A stretch of 64,000 nucleotides of DNA from Sutcliffiella deserti (GCF_020037475.1 NZ_JAIQDB010000008.1:1-64000); one strand, 5' to 3'; counted from the first letter of the stretch, positions 18,557-27,696 are shown. Program-made: numbers and translations. The notes: a model not told the origin generated them from the letters alone.

Positions 18557-18590
18557 GCAGGTGCCTACAGTTGATAGTGTAGGCACCTGC
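18557..18590 (+). terminator. Terminator of the TRAP operon
   Basis: Perfect 13-bp stem (18557-18569 and 18578-18590) with an 8-base loop, followed by TTTCTTATTT. The tail overlaps the stop of the convergent small ORF, so it probably serves both. Confidence 0.9.
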
Positions 18591-18594
18591 TTTC

Positions 18595-18720
18595 TTATTT
18601 ACGCTTTTGACTTTTTAGTTTATTCATTTCCAGCTCGGCAGCATACTCTTCTTTAGATTTTCCCTGCTTCTGGCTTTCGGACTCAATTTTTCTAAATTTG
18701 TTATCATTTCGGTTTGGCAT
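18595..18720 (-). CDS. Small charged hypothetical protein, 41 residues
   Basis: An ATG 4 bases after GGAGGTGT opens a 41-codon frame beginning MPNRNDNKFRKIESESQKQ and ending KSQKRK. It is hydrophilic and lysine/glutamate-rich, resembling the small basic proteins common in Bacillus genomes, but I cannot name a family. The excellent ribosome site and the shared terminator support it as a real gene. Confidence 0.6.
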   Translation of the reverse strand: MPNRNDNKFRKIESESQKQGKSKEEYAAELEMNKLKSQKRK

Positions 18721-18766
18721 GCTGACACCTCCAATATGTGGTAGAATTCCTTTCCCACATTTTATT

Positions 18767-19012
18767 TTATTCGTTATCGTCTATAACCCCATCTTCAGCG
18801 TTATTGTCTATTTCTCCATCTTCTTCGTCCAAAGGCTCTTCCATATTTTCTTCCTCTTCATCAAGTTCTTCTTCTGCTTCTTCAAGAGGATCATTTTCCG
18901 TGTTCATCATATTGTTGTCCTCAGGAGGGGGATTCCCGTTATCAGCTGCACATCCAGTTATAAGGAGTATCGCTAAGAAAGAACCCACTAATTTTAGTAG
19001 TACACTTTTCAT
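18767..19012 (-). CDS. Small acidic lipoprotein
   Basis: 81 residues. Signal peptide with lipobox LLITGC (Cys 21), followed by about 60 residues that are almost entirely Glu, Asp and Asn, with repeats of EE(E/L)D. The ribosome site is AAAGGAG. The mature part would be a highly negative, disordered tail on the outer face of the membrane. No known family; cation binding or charge shielding would be guesswork. Confidence 0.65.
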   Translation of the reverse strand: MKSVLLKLVGSFLAILLITGCAADNGNPPPEDNNMMNTENDPLEEAEEELDEEEENMEEPLDEEDGEIDNNAEDGVIDDNE

Positions 19013-19181
19013 TTTTTTATCTCCTTTTTTTTGTGATTAATTTCGTATGTAGTATGTCCATTTTTTAAAAAAACTTGTAGTTTTTATCACTTTTTTTGTT
19101 AATGGAAAATAGTAAGTTCGTAATAAAGGTATTTCCTCTTATAGTACGAAAATATACTTAGATAGAATGGGGGAATAGTTA

Positions 19182-20642
19182 ATGAAAAAACGAAAGGTCA
19201 TCACACTACTATTTGGAATAGTACTTTTTTTACTTTTGGTTGTAACCGCTTTTAATACTGTTACTTTAAAATCTAAACAACCGTTACCTACTCCTAAGAA
19301 TTACGCTATTAATAAGGAAAAAGCACTTGCTCACTTATCCGAAGCTATCTCATACAAAACAATCTCCTATCAAGATCGAGAAAGAATGGACTTGGAGGAG
19401 TTTGATCGCTTTATCACTTTTTTAGAGAACAGTTATCCAACTGTTCATGAAAAACTGGAATTGGAAAAAATAAATGAATATGCACTTTTGTATAAATGGA
19501 AAGGCAAAGTTTCTGCTATAAATCCCATTGGATTGACTGGTCATTATGATGTCGTCCCAGTTTTAGAGGGTACAGAAGCGAATTGGGAGCAAGGTCCTTT
19601 CAGTGGAGCCGTTGTAGAAGATAAAATATGGGGCCGCGGGTCACTTGATGACAAAATTGGCGTAATCGGAATATTGGAAGCCATTGAGTATTTAGCAACA
19701 GAGGGATTTCAACCTAATAGAGATATGTACTTTATGTTTGGCTTTGACGAAGAAATCGGTGGAGAGCATGGAGCTATGGCTATTGCTGGCACTTTAAAGG
19801 ATAGAGGGATACAGTTTGATTTTGTGCTAGATGAAGGTGGTGCCATTATTGAAAACATGGTTCCAGGAGTAGAGCAGCCTGTTGGAGTTGTAGGAATATC
19901 GGAAAAAGGCTCTGCCACCGCTGAACTTACAATTGAAGGAAGTGGCGGGCACTCATCTCAACCGATGGACCGCACCAATATCGGTAGAATTTCAAGCGCA
20001 ATCGCCAAGCTAGAAGAAACTCAATTTAAAGCAAACCTTCAAGGCCCAGGTGAGGACCTATTTGAATACGCCGCACCTGAAATGAATTTCGGTATGAAGT
20101 ACGTTTTTGCAAACAAATTTCTTTTCAAACCAGTTATAGAACATATTTTGCTTCAAGAGCCAGCCTCTGCTGCGTTAATCCGAACCACCATTGCACCGAC
20201 GATTTTTCAGGCGGGAGAGCAATATAACGCTCTACCGGAACAGGCTTCCGCTTTCATTAACCTTCGACTTATGCCAGGCGATTCTTTGGAAGACGTCAAA
20301 GCATATATTGAAAGTACTATTGAAGATGATGCGATTCAGGTGTCTGTAACGGGAAGTGAAGCAACAAGTGTATCTTCCATTGACGGCTGGGAATTCGAAG
20401 CCATTCAACAAGCAGCCAGAAATATCTATAACGATGCTATTATTGCACCCTACTTAATGGTTGCCGGCTCAGATGCCAAGCACTATGACCTTGTTTCTGA
20501 GAATACGTACCGTTTTCTTCCGGTTCAAATCACTTCAAGCGATCTTAATAGAATGCACGGGACAAATGAACATGTAAGTGTAAAAAATTACTTGAAGGCG
20601 ATTATGTTTTATGCAGAAATTATAGAAGAAGTGAATAAGTAA
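19182..20642 (+). CDS. M20-family metallopeptidase (carboxypeptidase S/PM20D1-like)
   Basis: A 486-residue zinc peptidase with an N-terminal membrane segment (residues 7-27). M20 metal ligands are visible: His in LTGHYDVVPV (near 127), Asp in GRGSLDDKIG (near 157), the Glu-Glu pair in FGFDEEIGGEHG (near 190), Asp in LDEGG (near 217) and His in AGSDAKHY (near 433). The dimerisation/lid domain lies between about 240 and 400 (GSGGHSSQP). Length and N-terminal anchor fit the carboxypeptidase S/PM20D1 branch, which hydrolyses peptides or N-acyl amino acids. The ribosome site is GGGGGA. Substrate unknown. Confidence 0.85.
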   Translation: MKKRKVITLLFGIVLFLLLVVTAFNTVTLKSKQPLPTPKNYAINKEKALAHLSEAISYKTISYQDRERMDLEEFDRFITFLENSYPTVHEKLELEKINEYALLYKWKGKVSAINPIGLTGHYDVVPVLEGTEANWEQGPFSGAVVEDKIWGRGSLDDKIGVIGILEAIEYLATEGFQPNRDMYFMFGFDEEIGGEHGAMAIAGTLKDRGIQFDFVLDEGGAIIENMVPGVEQPVGVVGISEKGSATAELTIEGSGGHSSQPMDRTNIGRISSAIAKLEETQFKANLQGPGEDLFEYAAPEMNFGMKYVFANKFLFKPVIEHILLQEPASAALIRTTIAPTIFQAGEQYNALPEQASAFINLRLMPGDSLEDVKAYIESTIEDDAIQVSVTGSEATSVSSIDGWEFEAIQQAARNIYNDAIIAPYLMVAGSDAKHYDLVSENTYRFLPVQITSSDLNRMHGTNEHVSVKNYLKAIMFYAEIIEEVNK

Positions 20643-20703
20643 AATTTTAAAAAAGGCCAGCCCCTGTAATGATTTATCTACAAGGGCGAGCCATAGATAT
20701 TAC

Positions 20704-20895
20704 TTAACTTTTGGGCGGATCAAGCTCTTGGTAGTCTAGTTGATATTTCCCGCCTTCCGCCACTTCCGAATGATAAAGAGCCTTTAATGCAAAGTTTTTT
20801 TCAAGTCCGTGCTCCTCCATCAGCTCTCTTAATCGTTGTTGCAGTTCATTATTTTCTTTAATTAACTGTTTCATTTGTGATTTCATGAATTTCAT
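20704..20895 (-). CDS. Small coiled-coil hypothetical protein, 63 residues
   Basis: The ATG is 9 bases after AAAGGAG; a TTG one codon upstream is a possible alternative. The first half (KQLIKENNELQQRLREL) is a clear coiled coil; the second contains ALKALYHSEVAEGG. I do not recognise the family. It converges with the M20 gene across an imperfect hairpin (20655-20693). Confidence 0.5.
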   Translation of the reverse strand: MKFMKSQMKQLIKENNELQQRLRELMEEHGLEKNFALKALYHSEVAEGGKYQLDYQELDPPKS

Positions 20896-21234
20896 CAATG
20901 TTAACTCCTTTAAGATACAAGTTTTAATTTGTTACTTATATCTTCTCACAGATAATACAGATAGTAAAAAAAGGAGTTAATATCGTTGTAGATTTTCGAA
21001 AAGACTTCGTTTTCCACTGGGCGGTAGGCTGGACGTTGGAGTCTTCCCCTTTTGCTCCAACCTTCTGCTGAAGAGTCATTAATATTGAACAGATCTTAAG
21101 GTAAATCTTCATAATATTTTTGTTGATTAATAACAAAAGAAACCATGCAAATCTGCTATGGTTTCTTTTTGTGGGATACTTTTTAACTCAGCCTATTCTC
21201 TATTTTACGTAATATTTTACACAGTTAACAAAGC
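20896..21234. other. Spacer with decayed repeat and a terminator
   Basis: The GC-richer patch at about 20989-21075 (cgaaaagacttcgttttcc, ggagtcttcccc) looks like another decayed intergenic repeat related to the one at 1-160. At 21136-21168 the dyad AAAGAAACCAT/ATGGTTTCTTT is a good terminator for the ferritin-like gene read on the minus strand. No gene seen. Confidence 0.55.
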
Positions 21235-21669
21235 TTAGTTAAAACGGGCATCTGTTAAAATGCGATCCATTTCTTCCATATGGTGTGTTTCATCGGAAAT
21301 CATGTCTTCAAGCTTGACTACAAGCTCCGTTTGACCTAATTCTTCAGCCTGTTTTTTTCGTGTTTCATAGCGGTCAATGGTTGCCTTCTCTGCGTTACGT
21401 ACTTCTATAAGCATTTCCTTCACATCATTCGTCTGTTTAACCTCAGCTGGTGTCGTCGTTGGAGTCCCGCCAAGAGTTTTGATTTTTTCTGCTAAATAAA
21501 GGGCATGTTTCTGCTCATCCGCAATTTCCGACTCGAATAGAGGCTTCAGTGTTTGTCTGTATAGCCCTGATACCACGGCAGCATAATTCGTATACATAAT
21601 GCTGGCAGCATATTCATTTGCCAAATCTTCATTTAGACCATCAATTAACTCTTTTGTTCTGTTATCCAT
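21235..21669 (-). CDS. Ferritin-like diiron protein (bacterioferritin/Dps-like fold)
   Basis: A 144-residue four-helix protein. Candidate diiron ligands follow the ferritin pattern: Glu in LANEYAAS (about 19), Glu and His in SEIADEQKHALYL (about 47-55), Glu in RNAEKATIDRYE (about 93), and Glu and His in SDETHHMEEM (about 128-132). The length is short for classical bacterioferritin but usual for the bacterial ferritin-like group. Likely iron storage or peroxide detoxification. No Fur or PerR box is obvious upstream. Confidence 0.78.
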   Translation of the reverse strand: MDNRTKELIDGLNEDLANEYAASIMYTNYAAVVSGLYRQTLKPLFESEIADEQKHALYLAEKIKTLGGTPTTTPAEVKQTNDVKEMLIEVRNAEKATIDRYETRKKQAEELGQTELVVKLEDMISDETHHMEEMDRILTDARFN

Positions 21670-21810
21670 TTAACTCACCCTATCCTTTAGTTATTTGTCT
21701 CTACTATCTTTATACCCGGATATTTTTTGGATAAACAAATAGAAATTCCATCGTATACATTTGGTGTCATTATATTCACATAGATTTCTTTCTACCTATT
21801 TTTAAGATTA

Positions 21811-21905
21811 GGCTGTGTTAAACGACGCTGTTGATTTCCGCAAAAGGCTATATGTTGCTTGGGGGCAGTGCTGGTCAGGCAAACCCCGCCATCAGTTTAA
21901 TAATT
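21811..21905 (+). repeat. Decayed copy of a Bacillaceae intergenic repeat
   Basis: Plus strand reads ggctgtgttaaacgacgctg then gatttccgcaaaaggctat then gggggcagtgctggtc, parallel to the minus-strand copy at 14665-14812 and a shorter fragment near 13193. No ORF. Confidence 0.62.
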
Positions 21906-21972
21906 TCACTAGAATGGGCCAAAATAGAATCGATGAAACTTATTAGAGGCGGGAATTGAGGTGAGCTGAGAA

Positions 21973-23274
21973 ATGCGGATAAAATATAAAAATTTTTTAA
22001 CTATTATGGGGCAGTGGACCTTCTTTGGAAGTTTAATTGGGATAATTGTTGGTTCTGCAACAAACTTGCTTTTAGAGACAAATGATTTTCTAGGAGATGA
22101 CATACGAGCAAAAAGAGATTGGCTTATTTATCTCCTTCCCTTTGCAGGAATTATTATAGGATATATATATATGAAATACGGAAAGGTAGTATTGAATAAC
22201 ACTTTAAATGACACTGCAGAATTAAACAATCTAGTGATCGATTCCGTCCATGGAGAAAAAGAGGTTCCACGTAGAATGGGTCTTATTGTCTATCTTGGGA
22301 CCTTTATCACAGTTCTTTTTGGTGGTTCAACGGGAAGAGAAGGTGCAGCTGTACAAATGGGAGGAAGTGTAGCTGCAGCGGTCAACAAACTTTTTAAGGT
22401 AAACCGCGTCGATAAGAAAATTTTAATGATAAGCGGCATAAGTGCTGGTTTTGGGGCCGCCTTTGGAGCCCCCATAACTGGGGCTGTATTTGGTATGGAA
22501 ATGGCTGCTTTAGGAAAGCTGAAATTTGAAGCACTTGTTCCTTGTCTTGTGGCTAGCTTTGTTGGCCACTATATAACTTCGGAAGCTTGGGGACATAAAC
22601 ACGAAGAATTTATTATACAGTACATTCCTGAAATATCGATTGTGACGTTTTTAAAAGTTATTCTTATGTCTGTTGTTTTCAGTCTAATCAGTGTTTTATA
22701 TTGTCAGTTAAGACATGGAATCCAAAAATACTCCGAGAAAATTTTCAAAAAAAATCATATGCAGAGAGCCTTTTGTGGAGGAATCATTATTGTAGTATTA
22801 ACATTGACTGTTGGTTCCCAAGACTATAATGGACGGGGATTAGATATATTAGAACAATCTTTTCATGAAGAAGTCCCCCCGTTTGCCTTCTTAGCCAAGC
22901 TGGTATTTACAGCAGTAACTCTCGGAAGCGGATTTGTTGGAGGGGAGGCCCTCCCTCTATTTTTCATCGGGGCAACTTTAGGTAATACCTTACACACGTT
23001 CATGGGTTTACCTATGTCATTTCTTGCTGCATTGGGCCTAATCGCCACTTTTTGTGGAGGTGCAAATACTCCTATAGCAGCTTTCCTCCTGGCAATGGAA
23101 ATGTTCGATGGAAAAGGATTAGAGTACTTTTTTGTTGCTTGTTTAGTCAGCTATCTATTCTCGGGACATCATGGACTCTGGCCTTCTCAAAAAATATATG
23201 AACCAAAAAGCAGATTATATAATATCCCTCGAGCAGAAACTATTGAAAATGCTGAAAAAAAGAAAAGGCTTTAG
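21973..23274 (+). CDS. ClC-family chloride channel or H+/Cl- antiporter
   Basis: A 433-residue protein with 10-12 membrane segments. The ClC motif GSTGREGAAVQMGG (residues about 117-130) corresponds to G(K/R)EGP of the anion path, followed by GAAFGAPITGAVFGME; in the second half, GSGFVGGEALPLFFIGATLGN corresponds to the G-x-F-x-P-like motif. The usual Pro of GREGP is Ala here, a variation seen in this bacterial subgroup. The ribosome site is GAGGTGAG. Transport of chloride (or fluoride) is expected; specificity cannot be read. Confidence 0.85.
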   Translation: MRIKYKNFLTIMGQWTFFGSLIGIIVGSATNLLLETNDFLGDDIRAKRDWLIYLLPFAGIIIGYIYMKYGKVVLNNTLNDTAELNNLVIDSVHGEKEVPRRMGLIVYLGTFITVLFGGSTGREGAAVQMGGSVAAAVNKLFKVNRVDKKILMISGISAGFGAAFGAPITGAVFGMEMAALGKLKFEALVPCLVASFVGHYITSEAWGHKHEEFIIQYIPEISIVTFLKVILMSVVFSLISVLYCQLRHGIQKYSEKIFKKNHMQRAFCGGIIIVVLTLTVGSQDYNGRGLDILEQSFHEEVPPFAFLAKLVFTAVTLGSGFVGGEALPLFFIGATLGNTLHTFMGLPMSFLAALGLIATFCGGANTPIAAFLLAMEMFDGKGLEYFFVACLVSYLFSGHHGLWPSQKIYEPKSRLYNIPRAETIENAEKKKRL

Positions 23275-23351
23275 AAACCCTAATTGCTATAGACTGATGA
23301 ATTATAACTACAAAGCAGCATTTAGATATTGTTTGAAAAGAGGCGATGTTG

Positions 23352-23963
23352 GTGGATTTACACTTTATATGGAAAGCTGTTGTTGTCGTCGTTGGAGGAG
23401 TCCTTATTTTACGATTAGCTGGAAGAAAATCAATTTCCCAGCTTACGGTTGCTCAAACTGTCATGATGATAGCTGTTGGGTCATTAATTATTCAGCCTGT
23501 TGGCGATAGGAACATTTGGATTACCATGGTGATTACATTTCTCATGGTAAGTACACTTATCCTTATTGAGTATATTGTTTTGAGATCGAATGCTATGGAG
23601 ACTTTTATTTATGGAAAATCCCTTATAGTAATAGAAAACGGCCAAATTAATGAAAGCAATTTGAAAAAACTGCGGTTAACGGTTGATATGCTTGAAGTCA
23701 GGTTGAGACAACAAAGCATTCAGCATTTTTCTGATTTACAATGGGCAACAATCGAACCGAACGGGCAGTTAGGTTATATGTTAAAGTCTGATAAACAATA
23801 CGCTACGAAAGAAGATATTCAGATGCTGAAAGCGCTGATTGAATCATATCGATCTAATCCTCCGAGTGAAATACTAAAACCGCAAGCGATTGTTTCAGAT
23901 AATATTTTTACTGAAGTGAAAAATAGAAAACATAGGGAAGAACCTAAAGAAAATCTTGATTAG
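23352..23963 (+). CDS. YetF-like membrane protein (DUF421)
   Basis: About 203 residues. Three N-terminal membrane segments with LRLAGRKSISQLTVAQTVMMIAVGS (residues about 20-45), the DUF421/YetF signature, then a cytoplasmic alpha/beta domain (about 90-180). I place the start at GTG 23352 (MDLHFIWKA), 8 bases after AGAGG; the ATG at 23346 is too close to it. The family includes germination and cell-envelope proteins of Bacillus (YetF, YdfS, YrbG); function of this member unknown. A degraded copy of its C-terminal end lies 140 bases downstream. Confidence 0.85.
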   Translation: MDLHFIWKAVVVVVGGVLILRLAGRKSISQLTVAQTVMMIAVGSLIIQPVGDRNIWITMVITFLMVSTLILIEYIVLRSNAMETFIYGKSLIVIENGQINESNLKKLRLTVDMLEVRLRQQSIQHFSDLQWATIEPNGQLGYMLKSDKQYATKEDIQMLKALIESYRSNPPSEILKPQAIVSDNIFTEVKNRKHREEPKENLD

Positions 23964-23994
23964 AGCATGTAGCGGATAACAGGCAACATGCTCT
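23962..23994 (+). terminator. Hairpin at the end of the YetF-like gene
   Basis: Perfect 9-bp stem AGAGCATGT/ACATGCTCT overlapping the stop codon. There is no T run, so termination strength is uncertain. Confidence 0.45.
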
Positions 23995-24008
23995 AAGTCC
24001 GTATAAGG

Positions 24009-24104
24009 AAGCAAAGCATAAGCATCTCTTTTATAGAAGTAAACGGTCAAATGAACTCTGTCACAACAAATGGATCTGATAATATATTTCCTGACGTGAA
24101 ATAA
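24009..24104 (+). pseudogene. Remnant of a second YetF-like gene (C-terminal end)
   Basis: An open stretch of 31 codons and a stop, with no start or ribosome site, ends in SDNIFPDVK. The intact gene upstream has SDNIFTEVK near its own C-terminus, and the bases match in parallel over roughly 27 positions. It reads as the tail of a tandem paralogue whose body has been deleted. The rest of the 24105-24460 spacer shows nothing I can identify. Confidence 0.5.
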
Positions 24105-24460
24105 TTTAATATGAAAAGAGCACGACAGTAACGATTGTAACGAGTAGTACCAACTTACGTAAAGCCAACAACCAATGGGATTAAAGTAACCTCTGCTACT
24201 AAACAAACCAAGATAGGCAAACAGCATTTATTCTGTTTGCTTGTTTCTCTCCTATATGTGACAAGTTAAACTGTAGAAGCAATCAATTTTTTTGATTTTC
24301 TATATATTTGAATATAATATAACTTCCCTCAACATCCTATAACAAGATCTCCTCATGCTTACTTATATCTTCTTCTACCTAACCTCTTTATGACCATAAA
24401 TTATATTCTTACAACTAATCTCCTAATCTTCTTAATTTTATTTGTATTATTAAAATAGTA

Positions 24461-24489
24461 TTGACAGTATAATTAATAAGATTTATATT
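24461..24489 (+). promoter_or_regulatory. SigA-type promoter of the siderophore importer
   Basis: TTGACA (24461-24466), a 17-base spacer and TATATT (24484-24489): nearly perfect -35 and -10 boxes. Confidence 0.82.
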
Positions 24490-24497
24490 TATGACAA

Positions 24498-24512
24498 TGA
24501 TAATCATTTTCA
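24498..24512 (+). promoter_or_regulatory. Fur box of the siderophore importer
   Basis: TGATAATCATTTTCA matches TGATAATNATTATCA at 14 of 15 places. It lies directly at the predicted transcription start, so Fur binding should block polymerase under iron sufficiency. Confidence 0.9.
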
Positions 24513-24548
24513 CACAAAATATAATCAATTAAAGGAAGGTTTTTACAA

Positions 24549-25628
24549 ATGAATTCAAAACGAAAAATGCCTTTTATAACAACATTATTAATTGCCCTGC
24601 TAATGCTTGTACTTGCTGGGTGTTCTAGTAATCAATCTAATTCAGATTCAGAGCAATCATCAAACAAAGAATCTAATTCTGAAACATCTCAAACAGCTGA
24701 TTCTGAAGAAGCAAACGCTGAATATCCAATCGTGATTAACCATGCATTTGGCGAAACAACGATTGAAGAAAAACCGGAACGTGTTGCTACTATTGCATGG
24801 TCAAATCATGACGTTGCTCTAGCTCTTGGTGTTGTGCCAGTCGGATTCTCAGCTGCAAATTACGGTGTTCAGGATGATAGCGGAATGTTACCTTGGACTG
24901 CAGAGAAATTACAAGAGCTTGGTGAAGAAAATCCTAATATCTTTCAAGATACTGATGGTTTAGATTTTGAAGCAATTTCAGATTCTAATCCGGATGTCAT
25001 TCTTGCAGCATACTCAGGTCTCACTCAAGAAGAATATGATACATTAAGTGAAATCGCTCCAGTTGTTGCTTATCAAACTAGCCCTTGGGTCGCTTCATGG
25101 AGAGAACAAGTTACTTTCAATTCAATGGGTATGGGAATGACAGAAGAAGGGGAACAACTGATTGCTGATACAGAACAGTTAATTCAAGATAAGAAAAATG
25201 AAAACCCTGAATTTGAAGGTAAAAAAGCTGCTTTCGTAAGTATTAATGCTGCTGATTTATCTAACTTCTATATTTACTCAGCCACAGACCCGCGTGGTGC
25301 CTTCCTTACTGAGTTAGGCTTTGAATATCCTGAAAGTATTTCAAGCCAAATTGATCCTAACAGCTTCTATATAGAAGTAAGTGCCGAAAATGCTGATATG
25401 TTGAACGATGCCGATATCTTCGTAACATATGGTAATGAAAATACACTTGCAACGTTACAGGCTGATCCTATTTTCGGACAAATTCCAGCGGTTAAGAGAG
25501 GTTCTGTTGTAGTTATTGAAGATAACACACCACTTGCAGCTGCAGGAACTCCAAGCCCGCTTTCCATTAATTTTACCATTGACGAGTACGTTACTTTACT
25601 CTCAGAAGCAGTAAGCAACGTGGAATAA
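24549..25628 (+). CDS. Iron-siderophore-binding lipoprotein (FecB/YfmC-like)
   Basis: A 359-residue class III binding protein. Signal peptide with lipobox VLAGC (Cys 25), a 30-residue S/N/E linker, then the periplasmic-binding-protein-2 fold: YPIVINHAFGETTIEEKPERVATIAW at about 59-84 is typical of ferri-siderophore binders. The ribosome site is AAAGGAAGG. The stop overlaps the next start by one base (TAATG). Likely ligand: a ferric hydroxamate, catecholate or citrate; not resolvable here. Confidence 0.88.
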   Translation: MNSKRKMPFITTLLIALLMLVLAGCSSNQSNSDSEQSSNKESNSETSQTADSEEANAEYPIVINHAFGETTIEEKPERVATIAWSNHDVALALGVVPVGFSAANYGVQDDSGMLPWTAEKLQELGEENPNIFQDTDGLDFEAISDSNPDVILAAYSGLTQEEYDTLSEIAPVVAYQTSPWVASWREQVTFNSMGMGMTEEGEQLIADTEQLIQDKKNENPEFEGKKAAFVSINAADLSNFYIYSATDPRGAFLTELGFEYPESISSQIDPNSFYIEVSAENADMLNDADIFVTYGNENTLATLQADPIFGQIPAVKRGSVVVIEDNTPLAAAGTPSPLSINFTIDEYVTLLSEAVSNVE

Positions 25629-26662
25629 TGATTACTTCATCCGTTTCAGAAAATAAGCAGTTTCTTTTACCGAAGAATTTTATAAAGATATTGATTCTTT
25701 TTATCATCTTACTAGGTATTAGTGTATTGGCTTCTCTTGCCTTTGGTTCTCGTATGGTAGGATGGAATGAGCTGATGAATGGCTTTTTCCATCCTGAAGT
25801 GCAGACACACGGAGCTAATGTAGTCCGCCAAAGAATTGCCAGAACGGTATTTTGTCTTATGTGTGGTGCTGCATTAGGCGTTTCCGGAGCACTTATGCAA
25901 TCCGTTACTCGTAATCCTATTGCGGACCCTAGCATATTAGGAGTAAACATAGGCGCAGCACTATTTGTCGTTATTGGTATTTCCTTTTTAAACATTGGAT
26001 CTGCTGGTCAGTATATTGGGTTTGCATTAGTAGGAGCGATATTAACTGCGATTTTTGTATTCGGAATTGGTTCTATGGGGAGTGGCGGTGCCACGCCCCT
26101 TAAACTCGTTTTAGCGGGAGCAGCTACAAGTGCCGCGTTATCCTCTCTCGTTATGGCCATTATGATTCCTCGCTCAAGCGTTATGGACCAATTCAGATTT
26201 TGGCAAGTAGGTAGTGTTGGAGCAGGAAATTGGGACTCTATCTCTATTTTCACTCCTTTTCTTATTTTTGGGATACTTATAGCATTATTCACCGCTCCAG
26301 CATTGAATGCTTTAGCCTTAGGTGACGAAGTAGCCAAAGGCTTTGGAGTACGCACTGGCACACTTCGAATTATTGCTTCTTTTGGTGGTGTCTTATTGTG
26401 TGGTGTAACAACAGCATTGGCAGGGCCGATTGGCTTTATAGGGTTACTCGCCCCCCATTTGATTCGACTTATGATTGGTCCTGATTTACGTTTTGTTATT
26501 CCGATGTCAGCACTTTCAGGTGCCATTATTTTAACATTATCCGATGTCAGCGGCAGACTTCTTGGTAGTCCTGGTGAGTTAGAAGTTGGTGTCGTTACAG
26601 CCTTCATTGGTGCCCCTATTTTAATCTTATTAACTATGAAAGCGAAAATGCGTGCATTATGA
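25628..26662 (+). CDS. Iron-siderophore ABC importer permease 1 (FecCD family)
   Basis: A 344-residue BtuC/FecCD-type permease with about 9-10 membrane helices. Family motifs: RIARTVFCLMCGAALGVSGALMQSVTRNPIADPSILG (written here only as a region, residues about 55-95), GLLAPHLIRLMIG near residues 275-287 (ATPase-coupling region). Overlaps both neighbours by a few bases, so binding protein, permeases and ATPase form one coupled operon. Confidence 0.9.
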   Translation: MITSSVSENKQFLLPKNFIKILILFIILLGISVLASLAFGSRMVGWNELMNGFFHPEVQTHGANVVRQRIARTVFCLMCGAALGVSGALMQSVTRNPIADPSILGVNIGAALFVVIGISFLNIGSAGQYIGFALVGAILTAIFVFGIGSMGSGGATPLKLVLAGAATSAALSSLVMAIMIPRSSVMDQFRFWQVGSVGAGNWDSISIFTPFLIFGILIALFTAPALNALALGDEVAKGFGVRTGTLRIIASFGGVLLCGVTTALAGPIGFIGLLAPHLIRLMIGPDLRFVIPMSALSGAIILTLSDVSGRLLGSPGELEVGVVTAFIGAPILILLTMKAKMRAL

Positions 26663-27696
26663 TGAATGAATCTATTACTTTAAATCATATTATGATAGGT
26701 AGAATAAAGAGGCGCCGCCGTTTTATTCTCGTAACTTCCTTACTTGCAATCATTTCCTTGGCACTTTGCTGTACGATGCTTATGCTCGGAAATACAATCT
26801 ATCCCGCTCTTGATGTTGTGCGTGTTCTCCTAGGTGAGGATGTAAAAGGTGCCTCGTTTGCAGTTGGTACAATCCGCCTGCCAAGAATGGTTGCCGGTGT
26901 CTTTGCTGGCTTTGCTTTCGGGATTGCTGGAACGGTATTTCAGACGATGTTACGTAACCCTTTAGCAAACCCAAATGTAATTGGAATTACAGCAGGTTCA
27001 AGTGCTGCCGCTGTATTCTGTATTATTGTTCTTCAGACCAGTAGTATGTTCGTTTCCATTGCCTCTGTAGTGGGCGGCCTTGTTACAGTAATCATAATTT
27101 TTCTTTTATCAAAGGGAACTTCTTTTTCAATTGGCAGATTAATATTAGTCGGAATTGGAATTCAGGCTATGTTAAATGCTGTTATTTCCTATTTATTGCT
27201 TATTGGACAGCACCACGATATTCCTACTGCCATGAGATGGCTAACTGGAAGTCTAAATGGAGCTAAGATGGAGACTCTTTATCCTCTTATCCTAATTGTT
27301 CTAATCTTCGGGCCTATTATCATCCTATTTGGGAAACAATTAGAAATGTTAGAACTCGGAGAACAAGCAGCAACGTCACTTGGTATCTATACTGATAAGA
27401 CGAGACTTATACTTATTGTCAGTTCTGTGCTTATTATTGCATTAGCTACTGCTGCAACAGGGCCGATTGCTTTTGTTGCATTCCTTTCAGGACCTATCGC
27501 CAAAAGATTAGTTGGTGTTGGATTTTCACCTCTTATTCCAGCAGGACTTATTGGAATTATTTTAGTTTTAGGAGCTGATCTGATTGGACAGTTTGCTTTT
27601 GTTGCTCGATATCCTGTAGGTGTCATTACAGGTATTCTTGGTGCACCTTATCTAATCTACTTGCTCATTCGAATGAATCGAAAGGGAGATTTATAA
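26659..27696 (+). CDS. Iron-siderophore ABC importer permease 2 (FecCD family)
   Basis: A 345-residue permease homologous to its upstream partner. It shows RLPRMVAGVFAGFAFGIAG, MLRNPLANPNVIGIT and, near the C-terminus, VAFLSGPIAKRLVG, the counterpart of the GLLAPH coupling motif with the usual P-H replaced by S-G-P. It should pair with permease 1 as a heterodimer. The start overlaps the preceding stop by 4 bases (ATGA). Confidence 0.9.
   Translation: MMNESITLNHIMIGRIKRRRRFILVTSLLAIISLALCCTMLMLGNTIYPALDVVRVLLGEDVKGASFAVGTIRLPRMVAGVFAGFAFGIAGTVFQTMLRNPLANPNVIGITAGSSAAAVFCIIVLQTSSMFVSIASVVGGLVTVIIIFLLSKGTSFSIGRLILVGIGIQAMLNAVISYLLLIGQHHDIPTAMRWLTGSLNGAKMETLYPLILIVLIFGPIIILFGKQLEMLELGEQAATSLGIYTDKTRLILIVSSVLIIALATAATGPIAFVAFLSGPIAKRLVGVGFSPLIPAGLIGIILVLGADLIGQFAFVARYPVGVITGILGAPYLIYLLIRMNRKGDL

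Noticed and set aside
23171-23509. 112-codon ORF overlapping the ClC gene end and the YetF-like start
   Set aside because: It overlaps two well-supported genes in another frame and has no recognisable domain.
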